Below are positions 25,177-33,801 of a stretch of 64,000 bases of DNA, piece by piece. The position numbers and the translations under genes are program-made. Source of the DNA: Bin5 sp965200685. GTDB lineage: Bacteria > Chloroflexota > Anaerolineae > Caldilineales > Caldilineaceae. Below the pieces are notes generated by a model that was not told the DNA's origin, did no database searches, and saw only the letters and a list, made by a program, of their open reading frames with translations. The stretch lies in NCBI GenBank assembly GCA_965200685.1, contig OZ241379.1, forward strand, positions 806,001 through 870,000. The letters run 5' to 3'. Each line of letters opens with the position of its first letter. The first letter of the stretch is position 1.

Positions 25177-28100
25177 TCAGCCATCCAATGGCAAAAGGTC
25201 AACAGCAGAGGGCCTGTTTTTCCCTTCACAAAAATACAGTGCCTTAAACCTGTCCATCTGCTTTATCTTGTCTATCTCTGGTCGTTCCCGCTGCGAGCTG
25301 GCAACCTTCCTGACCAGTGCCTTGGCATCTGTCTCGGTCAGCCGTAAGACAAGATAATTGGCAATGGCAGAAAACAGGGAATCATTGAAGTCTCGAGCTT
25401 CCTGTGAAGCAAGCACCAGCGATATACCGTACTTGCGGCACTCCTTCGCCATGGTAGGGATGAGTTTCAGGCCCGCGGCCCGGTGCGCTTCGTCAAAGAT
25501 AACAGCGTGGGTAATCCGGTCTTGAACGCCTCTGCGGAACATATCTTTGTAAAGGCCGTAGAAGATGAGAGAGGCAAACGCCTTTTGTAGGTTATCATTT
25601 TGCGTCGTGTGAATGCGAATGACGGTCGGCTGCTCGCTCTCCCAGAGGCTAGTACGGGATTCCTGGAGATCGAAGAAGCTGTAGTCATTCAGTTCTGCTA
25701 GGCGTGCAAGCAGGGTACGAAGCCCCCGGTCCGGCTTCGGGGCAGCCTGCAGAATCTCCACGAAGCGTTTGAACTCCGGTTCTTGCAAACCCGCCACGTC
25801 TGCGTTCGGATCAGCCCATCCCATCTCAATGAAGCTCTCCTTGATGGCACTACGGATGCGTTCGCCCTGAATGTCCCCGAGTTCGGGGAAAATTGATATG
25901 AAAATATCTCGCAACGCCCCAGCTACATCCAGATAGGCTGTCCGGGATTCTCGATCTATAACCTGTAGCGGGTTGAACCCCAAACCCTGGAAATCAATGA
26001 ATCGAACCGATTCGCCCAACTGTTCAAGCCTCTCGTCGATATCCTCATGATAGGAAAACACGATCGGGCGAACGCCGGCGGCAACCATCTGCTGGCATAG
26101 GTTGAGAAGACAAGTGGTCTTGCCCATGCCGGGCAGCCCAGCGACCAAGAGATGGGGATTCCCTTTTGTGGTTAGCGTCCAGTGGACTTCGCCACCCGTG
26201 AGTGTATCCTTCCCCAGACAGATAGAAGGCTCTTTATCCGCTGTTTTCTCAACAGGATCCGCCTCGTCTATTGGCTCTTGACCCGACCGCCCTGGCGATG
26301 GGGATCCTCCTGCAGAGGAACGAGCACTCGACTCGGGCAGAAGGCCGGGACCAAACAGAAATATGCGCGTATTCCACCCATCAGGGGAGATCTCTAACGG
26401 GTCGGCCCCAGCATATTCAGGGCAGAATATCCATCCCCTGTCGCCCTCTACGATTTCCGCAAAGGGGTAGTCCCCTCCTCTCTCAATCATCCGCTCGATC
26501 TCAGAGAGGATGGCTTCATGCTCTTCCTTTGGCAAACCATGCCGGTGCGCTTTGTCCGCGTAGAAACGCAATACACGGGCTAACTTGGCACGTCGCAGCG
26601 CCCGAAAAGAGGAGCAAACATCCTCATGCCCGTACCATCTAGCCCACCCCTTACGCAGAGACTGTACTTGCTTATCAATTCCTTGCAGTATTTCCGGCCC
26701 ACGCGCGGCGCGCAGATGGCGGCGATATTTCACTTTGATAAACTGGAAGCGCAGGCCTTTGCGCGGAACTCTTGATACATAGATAAAGTCGGGCTGCGCC
26801 TCATTTTCGTCTTCATTGGCTGCGGGCTTTAAGGGCGGCAGCAGAGCGCGTACCTCATCAATGGGAATGAGGAAACCTCGCTCTAGCGGTAGCCAGCAAT
26901 CGCTACTCGCTGAAGGCTGCCGACAGTTTGCATAGCTGGCCGCGAGAGCAACGAGTTGCGCTGTTGCCGCTTTTGAGCCGCTGAGACGAAGAGTGAATTG
27001 ACCGCTCAGTGCCTTGAGGTGCTGTATGAGGAAGGCCGCATTGCGGCCACTGGCGATTCCCATCTGCTTGAGTACATCATCAAGCAAATCCTGCATATCT
27101 TCCAGATTGTTGGTCGAGGTGATCAACTGCAGGCAACCTAGGTCCTCACGTTCCGGCACACAATCGATCACATACGCATCGTAGATGTGCTTGTTGTCCT
27201 GCGGTGAATCAAAGTATTCAATGCCCGCATTCCGATCTAATGTGATGACCCAGTCGCATAGACTGTGCAGCTCGTCCAGGCTTTCCTCCTTATCGGCTGA
27301 GATTTCCGTTCTCAAGGTCGGTAGCTTCCCCTCGGCATCCATATGGCGCGCGACCGCCCGTTGTATGGCATCCTGCAGGCGCGTCAATCGCTCGGTATGT
27401 GACCTGTCTGATGGATGCTTTTCGCCTTCTTTTGCGGGTGGAATGATGCTATGCCATAAGGGGAACGAACTGTTTACGTCGTATGTCCTCTCAAAGAAAG
27501 AGAGCAGACCGAAAGCATAGAGGGGTCTGGAAATTTGCGGGGCTGCGGGCATGACCTGAGATGCAAATGTGTCAAAGGCAATCGCCAGATGAGCCGCTGT
27601 GCGCGGGTCCTGCTCACTCTTGCGTGCCCATTGCAGCCTAGGCAGGCTGACTCCGCCTGGCCGGCGCAAAGACTCCAGCATCCAATGGTCATCAGGAGAC
27701 AACACGCCGGCACCTCTGCGCCGCTTTTCCCGCGCCTCCGCGATAAATCGACCTGTAAGCCCGCGCTGCTTCGCTGATGGATACAACTCCAACACGAACG
27801 CCGGTGCTGTCTCCTGCGGATATTCCTCCAAGTCTTCCTCGTCTGAGATACTGCGGTAGTGCTTATGAACACGGCCAAGGGCCCGGGCCATAGTCAAGCC
27901 ATCACCGGCCCTGAGGGCATGGATATGAAGCAGTCTTGCTGTACGTCTTGGTGTATTGTGGCACTCCAGATATTTAACGATTTCAGTCCCCAAGACTGCG
28001 GCACTCTGCTCGCCTACGGTAGGCGCGGCGTCCGCGGTTTCACTTGCCCCTATGGTACGCGCTAGGACCGCCAGCGCGGCCTTCGGCTCCTTGTCATCAT

Positions 28101-30099
28101 CCCGCACCATGCCCAGCGCGTGGAAACCGAGTGTATCGGCGAAAACAAAGGAAGTTCCAGATTCTACGCCCGGCAGGAAGGCCGGGAACATCGCGCCATC
28201 AAGGCTGGACAGTTCTTCGCGGATCTCTTTGGGGGTCATCCCTTGCTCGAACTTTGCATGGAGCACTAGGTTGTCATAGGCCACATGCCAAGCGACGCGC
28301 AAGGGGTGGCTTGGCAGGACGATCAGCCCAATTGTATGTCCGGAAAGCGACTGCACCTCAACCGTGTTGGCAAGGGCCAGGCATGGATCACCCTTCTCAA
28401 GCAGAGCAGCCCAGGCCAACAGATACTCCCTGACAGTAGTGAAGTCCGTCTTCTCATCGTAGATTTGGCCGACACCGCCCCCACTCATGGCGAAGCGGGC
28501 GGCCATTTTACGGCTGGCCTCTTTCACACGCTCCCCCTCGGCCACGGGTGCAGACAGGGCAATGGGCACGACCGCTCCAGACCAGTCACCGGAAGCACGC
28601 ACTTTGACGACCCAGCGTCCAATGGCCCCATTGGACCAGGCCCATTTCTCCTCTACCTTCTTAAGCAGGGATGGCTGGAACACCCGCAAGGTTTTGCGCT
28701 GTGGTGTACTTAACTGCACGCAACCTTTTGCATCCACGGGGAGCGGTTTACGGGTAGAGACGGTAGCGGAAACCAGCTCCGAAACCATCTCGTGGCTATC
28801 AAGTTCAATCAGTCCTTCGCTGAATGTTCGCACGGTTTTCCCTCCGCCACCTAGCTGGATACTGGGCGGGTCGCCGAAGCGAATCATGAAATCCTCGCTC
28901 TCTACCGGTTCGATCTTCTGCTGCTTGTCTCCGAGCACAGAAACAACCACTTTGGCCGGGATGAGCGCGTCTTCACTCAGATCTGTGAAGTCGTCATTGT
29001 TAAACCTACACTTTTCTTCTCTCTTGGCCGAGTGGACGACCTCCCGGGTGGCAAGTTCCTCATCCATATCAGTGGTAATGGCAACATGATACTCTGCCGC
29101 CCCTTCCTTCAAATTTTCCGGCCGCGCCTGCCACTTGACCTCCAGATTGGAGTAGTCACTCGCTTGCTCAACATCGGGCTTCAGGATCAGTTCAGGCGGG
29201 TCATGGGGGTCGTGGTCGTCCCTTTCGTGCAATCCCGACCACTTGGCGATTTTGCCGGCTCTGGTGCGCCAGGGAGAAAGCTCAATGCTCAGGATCTCCT
29301 GGGCCGCGTCTTCAAGCGGCAGGGCATTGACCCACAGATGCTTCTGCTCGGCGAGTTCCGCCAACGCGGAAAGGAGCGGCTGTGTATCCGACTGGCGTAG
29401 GAACTGCTCTAGGTCACGTAGCTGCTCGCAGGGCTGTAGCCGCAGGCTTTCAATGCGCTTGGCAGGGGTGAGGCTGGCAACCTGCGTTCCCAACAGACGC
29501 TCCACGAACATGCGAGAGACATTCAACTCCTCTGCTACCTCATCCTCTGTCTGTACAGGCCACAGGCCGAGAAGATGCAGATAGGATCCGGGATGTTGCT
29601 TGTCCGCCGCGATGCGGCAGAAGAAATCGAACTCTGTCCATAATGAGACACTGTAGCGACCCCGGTCCCGCGCTTTGCGAACGGCCCGCTCTGCATAGTC
29701 CCTAGCTGTCCTAGACAAACGGGTTGTCACTTCACTTTTGGCCGCGCTGAGTGCTTTTTTGAACAGGCTCTCTTCATCCACTTCGCGCGCTGCGCTGTAG
29801 ATGCCGTCCATCCCCGCGCCAGCTTTCTTGGTGTCTACCAAGAGCAGGGTTGCACCTTTCTTTGTCTCGCGCATCTCAACCGCGCGATCTGCGGTAATGG
29901 TGCGCGTGTCCCTATTGTCTTCAGCGGCGACGCACAAGACCTGCCAGCCTTGCGGGGCAAAGGAAGCGTCCCCTGCTAGGCTATGCACCACTTCAGGCAA
30001 CAGGCAGCGCACAAAGGCCATCGAACCAGGTTCAGGCCGGCCGAGCACCTTCTCAAAAGCCTGCCCCAAGATGCGTGCATGTCGATCAGTTCGTTCCAT
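25177..30099 (-). CDS. Very large protein with C-terminal HerA/FtsK-like (DptH-like) ATPase
   Basis: The 1640-residue protein starts MERTDRHARILGQAFEKVLG. The first ~1250 residues match no domain I know. The C-terminal ~330 residues are a RecA-fold ATPase with Walker A GLPGMGKTTC (about 1321-1330), Walker B VIFDEAHRAAG (about 1533) and a LVLASQEARDF sensor strand, the pattern of HerA/FtsK-type DNA translocases. Size and layout recall DptH/DndH, the ATPase of phosphorothioate-dependent restriction. It is the last gene of the four-gene cluster and overlaps the upstream gene by 14 nt. Probably a DNA-translocating effector or sensor; that role is inference. Confidence 0.8.
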   Translation of the reverse strand: MERTDRHARILGQAFEKVLGRPEPGSMAFVRCLLPEVVHSLAGDASFAPQGWQVLCVAAEDNRDTRTITADRAVEMRETKKGATLLLVDTKKAGAGMDGIYSAAREVDEESLFKKALSAAKSEVTTRLSRTARDYAERAVRKARDRGRYSVSLWTEFDFFCRIAADKQHPGSYLHLLGLWPVQTEDEVAEELNVSRMFVERLLGTQVASLTPAKRIESLRLQPCEQLRDLEQFLRQSDTQPLLSALAELAEQKHLWVNALPLEDAAQEILSIELSPWRTRAGKIAKWSGLHERDDHDPHDPPELILKPDVEQASDYSNLEVKWQARPENLKEGAAEYHVAITTDMDEELATREVVHSAKREEKCRFNNDDFTDLSEDALIPAKVVVSVLGDKQQKIEPVESEDFMIRFGDPPSIQLGGGGKTVRTFSEGLIELDSHEMVSELVSATVSTRKPLPVDAKGCVQLSTPQRKTLRVFQPSLLKKVEEKWAWSNGAIGRWVVKVRASGDWSGAVVPIALSAPVAEGERVKEASRKMAARFAMSGGGVGQIYDEKTDFTTVREYLLAWAALLEKGDPCLALANTVEVQSLSGHTIGLIVLPSHPLRVAWHVAYDNLVLHAKFEQGMTPKEIREELSSLDGAMFPAFLPGVESGTSFVFADTLGFHALGMVRDDDKEPKAALAVLARTIGASETADAAPTVGEQSAAVLGTEIVKYLECHNTPRRTARLLHIHALRAGDGLTMARALGRVHKHYRSISDEEDLEEYPQETAPAFVLELYPSAKQRGLTGRFIAEAREKRRRGAGVLSPDDHWMLESLRRPGGVSLPRLQWARKSEQDPRTAAHLAIAFDTFASQVMPAAPQISRPLYAFGLLSFFERTYDVNSSFPLWHSIIPPAKEGEKHPSDRSHTERLTRLQDAIQRAVARHMDAEGKLPTLRTEISADKEESLDELHSLCDWVITLDRNAGIEYFDSPQDNKHIYDAYVIDCVPEREDLGCLQLITSTNNLEDMQDLLDDVLKQMGIASGRNAAFLIQHLKALSGQFTLRLSGSKAATAQLVALAASYANCRQPSASSDCWLPLERGFLIPIDEVRALLPPLKPAANEDENEAQPDFIYVSRVPRKGLRFQFIKVKYRRHLRAARGPEILQGIDKQVQSLRKGWARWYGHEDVCSSFRALRRAKLARVLRFYADKAHRHGLPKEEHEAILSEIERMIERGGDYPFAEIVEGDRGWIFCPEYAGADPLEISPDGWNTRIFLFGPGLLPESSARSSAGGSPSPGRSGQEPIDEADPVEKTADKEPSICLGKDTLTGGEVHWTLTTKGNPHLLVAGLPGMGKTTCLLNLCQQMVAAGVRPIVFSYHEDIDERLEQLGESVRFIDFQGLGFNPLQVIDRESRTAYLDVAGALRDIFISIFPELGDIQGERIRSAIKESFIEMGWADPNADVAGLQEPEFKRFVEILQAAPKPDRGLRTLLARLAELNDYSFFDLQESRTSLWESEQPTVIRIHTTQNDNLQKAFASLIFYGLYKDMFRRGVQDRITHAVIFDEAHRAAGLKLIPTMAKECRKYGISLVLASQEARDFNDSLFSAIANYLVLRLTETDAKALVRKVASSQRERPEIDKIKQMDRFKALYFCEGKNRPSAVDLLPLDG

Positions 30100-31903
30100 G
30101 TTCGTCCTCCGTTGTCAGCGTAAAACGCGGCCGCAGGCGTTTCATGGCTTCCGCGTCGTTGACGCCCACCAGCAGCCCCAGATCGCGCAATCGCCTCTCC
30201 AGAATCGCGCGGTTCCTTTGTAGAAGATCATTGGAGATGTGCAGCCCGGGCGGGGCCACATCCACAGCAAAACCATAGCGTTCGTAAACTGTATCCATGA
30301 ACGCTTTGAACGAGAGAGCCCGGACACCCGATCTGTTGCTATTTCGCAGAACGTGGAGATGCACCAAGTAATCGAGGACCGCATCGGTGAAGACAAGTGA
30401 GCGCACGTCACGTTGTCTTGTTCCTATCCCGGCTACGCTGCGTCTGGTTTTGCGCTTTGACGCCAGCCCATGGGGCCGGTTGATGAGCAACATCGAGTCG
30501 ATCATTCTCATCATATTCCCCCTAGTATGTGAGCCGAGCAAAGCGGTAAGGGCTTCTGCAAGAGGCCAAAGCGGATTGGGCTGGTTCTCATTGTGCAATA
30601 TCTGGGCAGCCTCCGTATACTCATCTTTCAGTTTCTCGGCCAGTTTCTCCGCATCTTCCTCCATGGTGTAGCGGATAAATTGGGCCTGCGGGTGCCGATC
30701 ATGCAGCAGGTCCCCCAGCAGGTTCAGCCAGGCAGTGGCGTAAGGCCGAGTCTCAAGCCCCTTGGCCTCCTCCTTGATCTTGCGGTTGTAACGTGCCCGA
30801 TGATCCAGCAGGCGCAGTGCCATCAGGATGGTAGGGAAACGTTCGACCCGGCGCATGAACTCATCCATGGACTGCTCGGCAAGCCCTCGCAGCTGACGGT
30901 CAACCCCATTTGAGCAATCCACGAACAAATAGGCAGGCTCTTGGTCGCCGCGCTTGCAGATTTCCCCTGTCTCCGCCCATGCCAGCAGAATCTCAATGGT
31001 ACTGGTGAAAATCGTTGTCAGGCCCACCGCCATGCAGGATTCCAGCAGCTCCACAAAGGCATGGCGCGGGATGCTACCCGCATAGGAGCGCACAAAGCGG
31101 CGCATGTCCTCAGAGAAATGTTGTGCCGCCTTCTCGGCAATGGGGCGTTGGTTTGAGATTTCCCCTTTGTCTTTGCCTCCTCTCAACTTGTTCGGCGCGG
31201 CTTTCAGTTGCTGGGCCAGCCGAACCATCAGTAGCTGGTCCAGACCGACCGGGGTCTGTTCTTCAAAATGGTCTGCTGTACGGCTGCCCAACTCACCGCG
31301 CTGCCTCACACCTTGATTGAAGGCGCGCAACAGGAGATTGTCCTCAAACCCCCTACCCACAGGGAACCATGTGCGCGTCCCATCATTCTGTTGGACGTAT
31401 TCGCCCTTCTGGTCGGCCAGCATGGCCACGATCATCTCGGGGACATAGCGCAGATTTGCCACTCTATCGGGCAGGTCCACCCAGCTGGCTAGATAGTGGG
31501 CCGGCGCAACCCGCTGCACCTGCTCCGTTCTGCCGAGCGAGTGCCTGATATTTTCCAGACAGAAGCACAGGAGCAGGTCACCGAGGATTGCCTTCTCAAC
31601 CTCACCCTCAAACCCTGTGAAGGTATCATTCTTTACAAGCATAGTGGCGATACGTTCTATGGTCGCCGCCTGTCTACGCTCCTTCGGGGTTCCTGTCTCC
31701 GGGCCAAAGGTGTTCAGGAACGCCCCTCTACCTCTGCGCTGGCCATAGCGGAACATATAGAACACGGCCGGGAGAATGGCGGATAGATCGAATTCCTGTA
31801 CCGAGATCGGCAGGGCCTTGTCATAATTGCCAGTCCAGATCTCCCGGGCCATGCCGGGGGAGAGTACATCCTCAACAATGCCGCGCGCGTTTGTGGCCCT
31901 CAT
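30086..31903 (-). CDS. Unrecognised ~600-residue cluster protein, copy 2 of a tandem duplication
   Basis: The 605-residue protein starts MRATNARGIVEDVLSPGMAR. It is soluble, with no signal, membrane segment or catalytic motif that I recognise. The C-terminal ~100 residues (from LVFTDAVLDYLVHLHVLRN to the end) look like a winged-helix-type domain. It is nearly identical to the neighbour at 31974-33758 over long blocks, with changes clustered at the N-terminus, the middle linker and the C-terminal tail. Here the tail is extended by FTLTTEDEHGTN, which overlaps the next gene. AAGGAGGG precedes the start. Its position between a P-loop protein and a HerA-like ATPase matches that of DptG, but similarity is unproven. 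Confidence 0.85.
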   Translation of the reverse strand: MRATNARGIVEDVLSPGMAREIWTGNYDKALPISVQEFDLSAILPAVFYMFRYGQRRGRGAFLNTFGPETGTPKERRQAATIERIATMLVKNDTFTGFEGEVEKAILGDLLLCFCLENIRHSLGRTEQVQRVAPAHYLASWVDLPDRVANLRYVPEMIVAMLADQKGEYVQQNDGTRTWFPVGRGFEDNLLLRAFNQGVRQRGELGSRTADHFEEQTPVGLDQLLMVRLAQQLKAAPNKLRGGKDKGEISNQRPIAEKAAQHFSEDMRRFVRSYAGSIPRHAFVELLESCMAVGLTTIFTSTIEILLAWAETGEICKRGDQEPAYLFVDCSNGVDRQLRGLAEQSMDEFMRRVERFPTILMALRLLDHRARYNRKIKEEAKGLETRPYATAWLNLLGDLLHDRHPQAQFIRYTMEEDAEKLAEKLKDEYTEAAQILHNENQPNPLWPLAEALTALLGSHTRGNMMRMIDSMLLINRPHGLASKRKTRRSVAGIGTRQRDVRSLVFTDAVLDYLVHLHVLRNSNRSGVRALSFKAFMDTVYERYGFAVDVAPPGLHISNDLLQRNRAILERRLRDLGLLVGVNDAEAMKRLRPRFTLTTEDEHGTN

Positions 31904-31946
31904 CCTTGCCCTCCTTGTGTCAACTGCCGAATCAGCAGCCCTTGCT
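30121..31946. repeat. Direct tandem duplication, copy 2
   Basis: About 1.83 kb highly similar to 31976-33801, read in the same direction with an offset of 1855 nt at the start codons. It covers all of the ~600-residue gene except the divergent 3' tail, plus about 40 nt matching the 3' end of the NERD-kinase gene. Boundaries were judged by eye. Confidence 0.85.
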
Positions 31947-31973
31947 GCACATGTATCATTCGATTCAAACTGG

Positions 31974-33758
31974 CTAAAAGCGCGGCTGCAGGTGTTTCAT
32001 GGCTTCCGCGTCGTTGACGCCCACCAGCAGCCCCAGATCGCGCAATCGCCTCTCCAGAATCGCGCGGTTCCTTTGTAGAAGATCATTGGAGATGTGCAGC
32101 CCAGGTGGGGCCACATCCACAGCCAAGCCATAGCGTTCGTACACTGTACCCATGAACTCTTTGAACGAGAGATTCCGGACACCCGGTCTGTTGCCATTTC
32201 GCAGAACGTGGAGATGCACCAAGTAATCGAGGACTGCATCGGTGAAGACAAGCGCACGCACGTCACGTTGTCTTGTTCCCACCCCGGCTATGCTGCGCCT
32301 GGTTTTGCGCTTTGACGCCAGCCCATGGGGCCGGTTGATGAGCAACATCGAGTCGATCATTTTCATCATAGAGCCCCGGCTAGTATTTGGGCCGAGCAAA
32401 GCGGTAAGGGCTTCTGCAAGAGGCCAAAGCGGATTGGGCTGGTTCTCAACATTGTGCAACATCTGGGCAGCCTCCGTATACTCATCTTTCAGTTCCTCAG
32501 CCAGTTTCTCCGCATCTTCCTCCATGGCGTAGCGGATAACTTGGGACTGCGGGTGCCGACCATGCAGCAGGGCCCCCAGCAGGTTCAGCCAAGCAGTGGC
32601 GTAAGGCCGAGTTTGTATCTCAAGTTCCTTGATCTTGCGGTTGTAACGTGCGCGATGATCCAGCAGGCGCAGTGCCATCAGGATGGTAGGGAAACGTTCG
32701 ACCCGGCGCATGAACTCATCCATAGACTGCTCGGCCAGCCCTCGTAGCTGCCGGTCAACCCCATTTGAGCAATCCACGAACAAATAGGCAGGCTCTTGGT
32801 CGCCGCGCTTGCAGATTTTCCCTGTCTCCGCCCATGCCAGCAGAATCTCAATGGTACTGGTGAAAATCGTTGTCAGGCCCACCGCCATGCAGGATTCCAG
32901 CAGCTCCACAAAGGCATGGCGCGGGATGCTACCCGCATAGGAGCGCACAAAGCGGCGCATGTCCTCAGAGAAATGTTGTGCCGCCTTTTCAGCAATGGGC
33001 CGTTGGTTTGAGATTTCCCCTTTGTCTTTGCGTCCTCGCGCCTTGCCCGGCGCGGCTCCTAGTTGCTGGGCCAGCCGAACCATCAGTAGCTGGTCCAGAC
33101 CGACCGGGGTCTGTTCTTCAAAATGGTCTGCTGTACGGCTGCCCAACTCACCGCGCTGCGTCACACCTTGATTGAAGGCACGCAACAGGAGATTGTCCTC
33201 AAACCCCCTACCTACAGGGAACCATGTAGGCGTCCCATCATTCTGTTGGACGTAGTCGTCCTGCTGGTCGGCCAGCAGGGCCACGATCATCTCGGGGACA
33301 TAGCGCAAGTGTGCCACGTTATCGGGCAGGTCCACCCAGCTCGCTAGGTAATGGGCCGGCGCAACCCGCTGCACCTGCTCCGTTCTGCCGAGCGCGTGCT
33401 TGACATTTTCCAGACAGAAGCACAGGAGCAGGTCACCGAGGATGGCCTTCTCAACCTCACCTTCAAACCCTGTGAAGGTGTCATTCTTTACAAGCGTAGT
33501 GGCGATGCGTTCTATGGTCGCCGCCTGTCTACGCTGCCTAGGGGTCCCTGCGGTCGAGCCAAAAGTTTTCAGAAATGCCCCTCTACCTCGGCGCTGGCCG
33601 TAGCGGAACATATAGAACACGGCCGGGAGAATGGCGGATAGATCAAAATTATTTATGATGATGGGCAAGGCCTTGTCATAACTACCAGACCAGATCTCCC
33701 GGGTCATGTCGCGGGAGAGTACATCTTCAACAATGCCACGCGCGTTTGTGGCCCTCAT
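31974..33758 (-). CDS. Unrecognised ~600-residue cluster protein, copy 1 of a tandem duplication
   Basis: The 594-residue protein starts MRATNARGIVEDVLSRDMTR, paralogous to the following gene. Long identical stretches include FDLSAILPAVFYMFRYGQRR and the region around FVRSYAGSIPRHAFVELLES. Differences are clustered (for example IIINNF against ISVQEF). The ATG overlaps the stop of the NERD-kinase gene (ATGA), showing tight coupling to it. The 70-nt gap to copy 2 contains a duplicate of the last ~15 codons of the kinase gene, dating the copy event to this cluster. Both frames are intact, so both copies are probably used. Confidence 0.85.
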   Translation of the reverse strand: MRATNARGIVEDVLSRDMTREIWSGSYDKALPIIINNFDLSAILPAVFYMFRYGQRRGRGAFLKTFGSTAGTPRQRRQAATIERIATTLVKNDTFTGFEGEVEKAILGDLLLCFCLENVKHALGRTEQVQRVAPAHYLASWVDLPDNVAHLRYVPEMIVALLADQQDDYVQQNDGTPTWFPVGRGFEDNLLLRAFNQGVTQRGELGSRTADHFEEQTPVGLDQLLMVRLAQQLGAAPGKARGRKDKGEISNQRPIAEKAAQHFSEDMRRFVRSYAGSIPRHAFVELLESCMAVGLTTIFTSTIEILLAWAETGKICKRGDQEPAYLFVDCSNGVDRQLRGLAEQSMDEFMRRVERFPTILMALRLLDHRARYNRKIKELEIQTRPYATAWLNLLGALLHGRHPQSQVIRYAMEEDAEKLAEELKDEYTEAAQMLHNVENQPNPLWPLAEALTALLGPNTSRGSMMKMIDSMLLINRPHGLASKRKTRRSIAGVGTRQRDVRALVFTDAVLDYLVHLHVLRNGNRPGVRNLSFKEFMGTVYERYGLAVDVAPPGLHISNDLLQRNRAILERRLRDLGLLVGVNDAEAMKHLQPRF

Positions 33759-33801
33759 CCTTGCCCTCCTTGTGTCAACCGCCGAATCACCAACGGTTGC
33801 T
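31976..33801. repeat. Direct tandem duplication, copy 1
   Basis: The presumed parental copy. Its right edge lies inside the intact NERD-kinase coding sequence (CTGATTCGGC...ACACAAGGAGGG on the minus strand), which also supplies the ribosome-binding site of the following gene. The duplicated tail let copy 2 keep its own ribosome site. Confidence 0.85.
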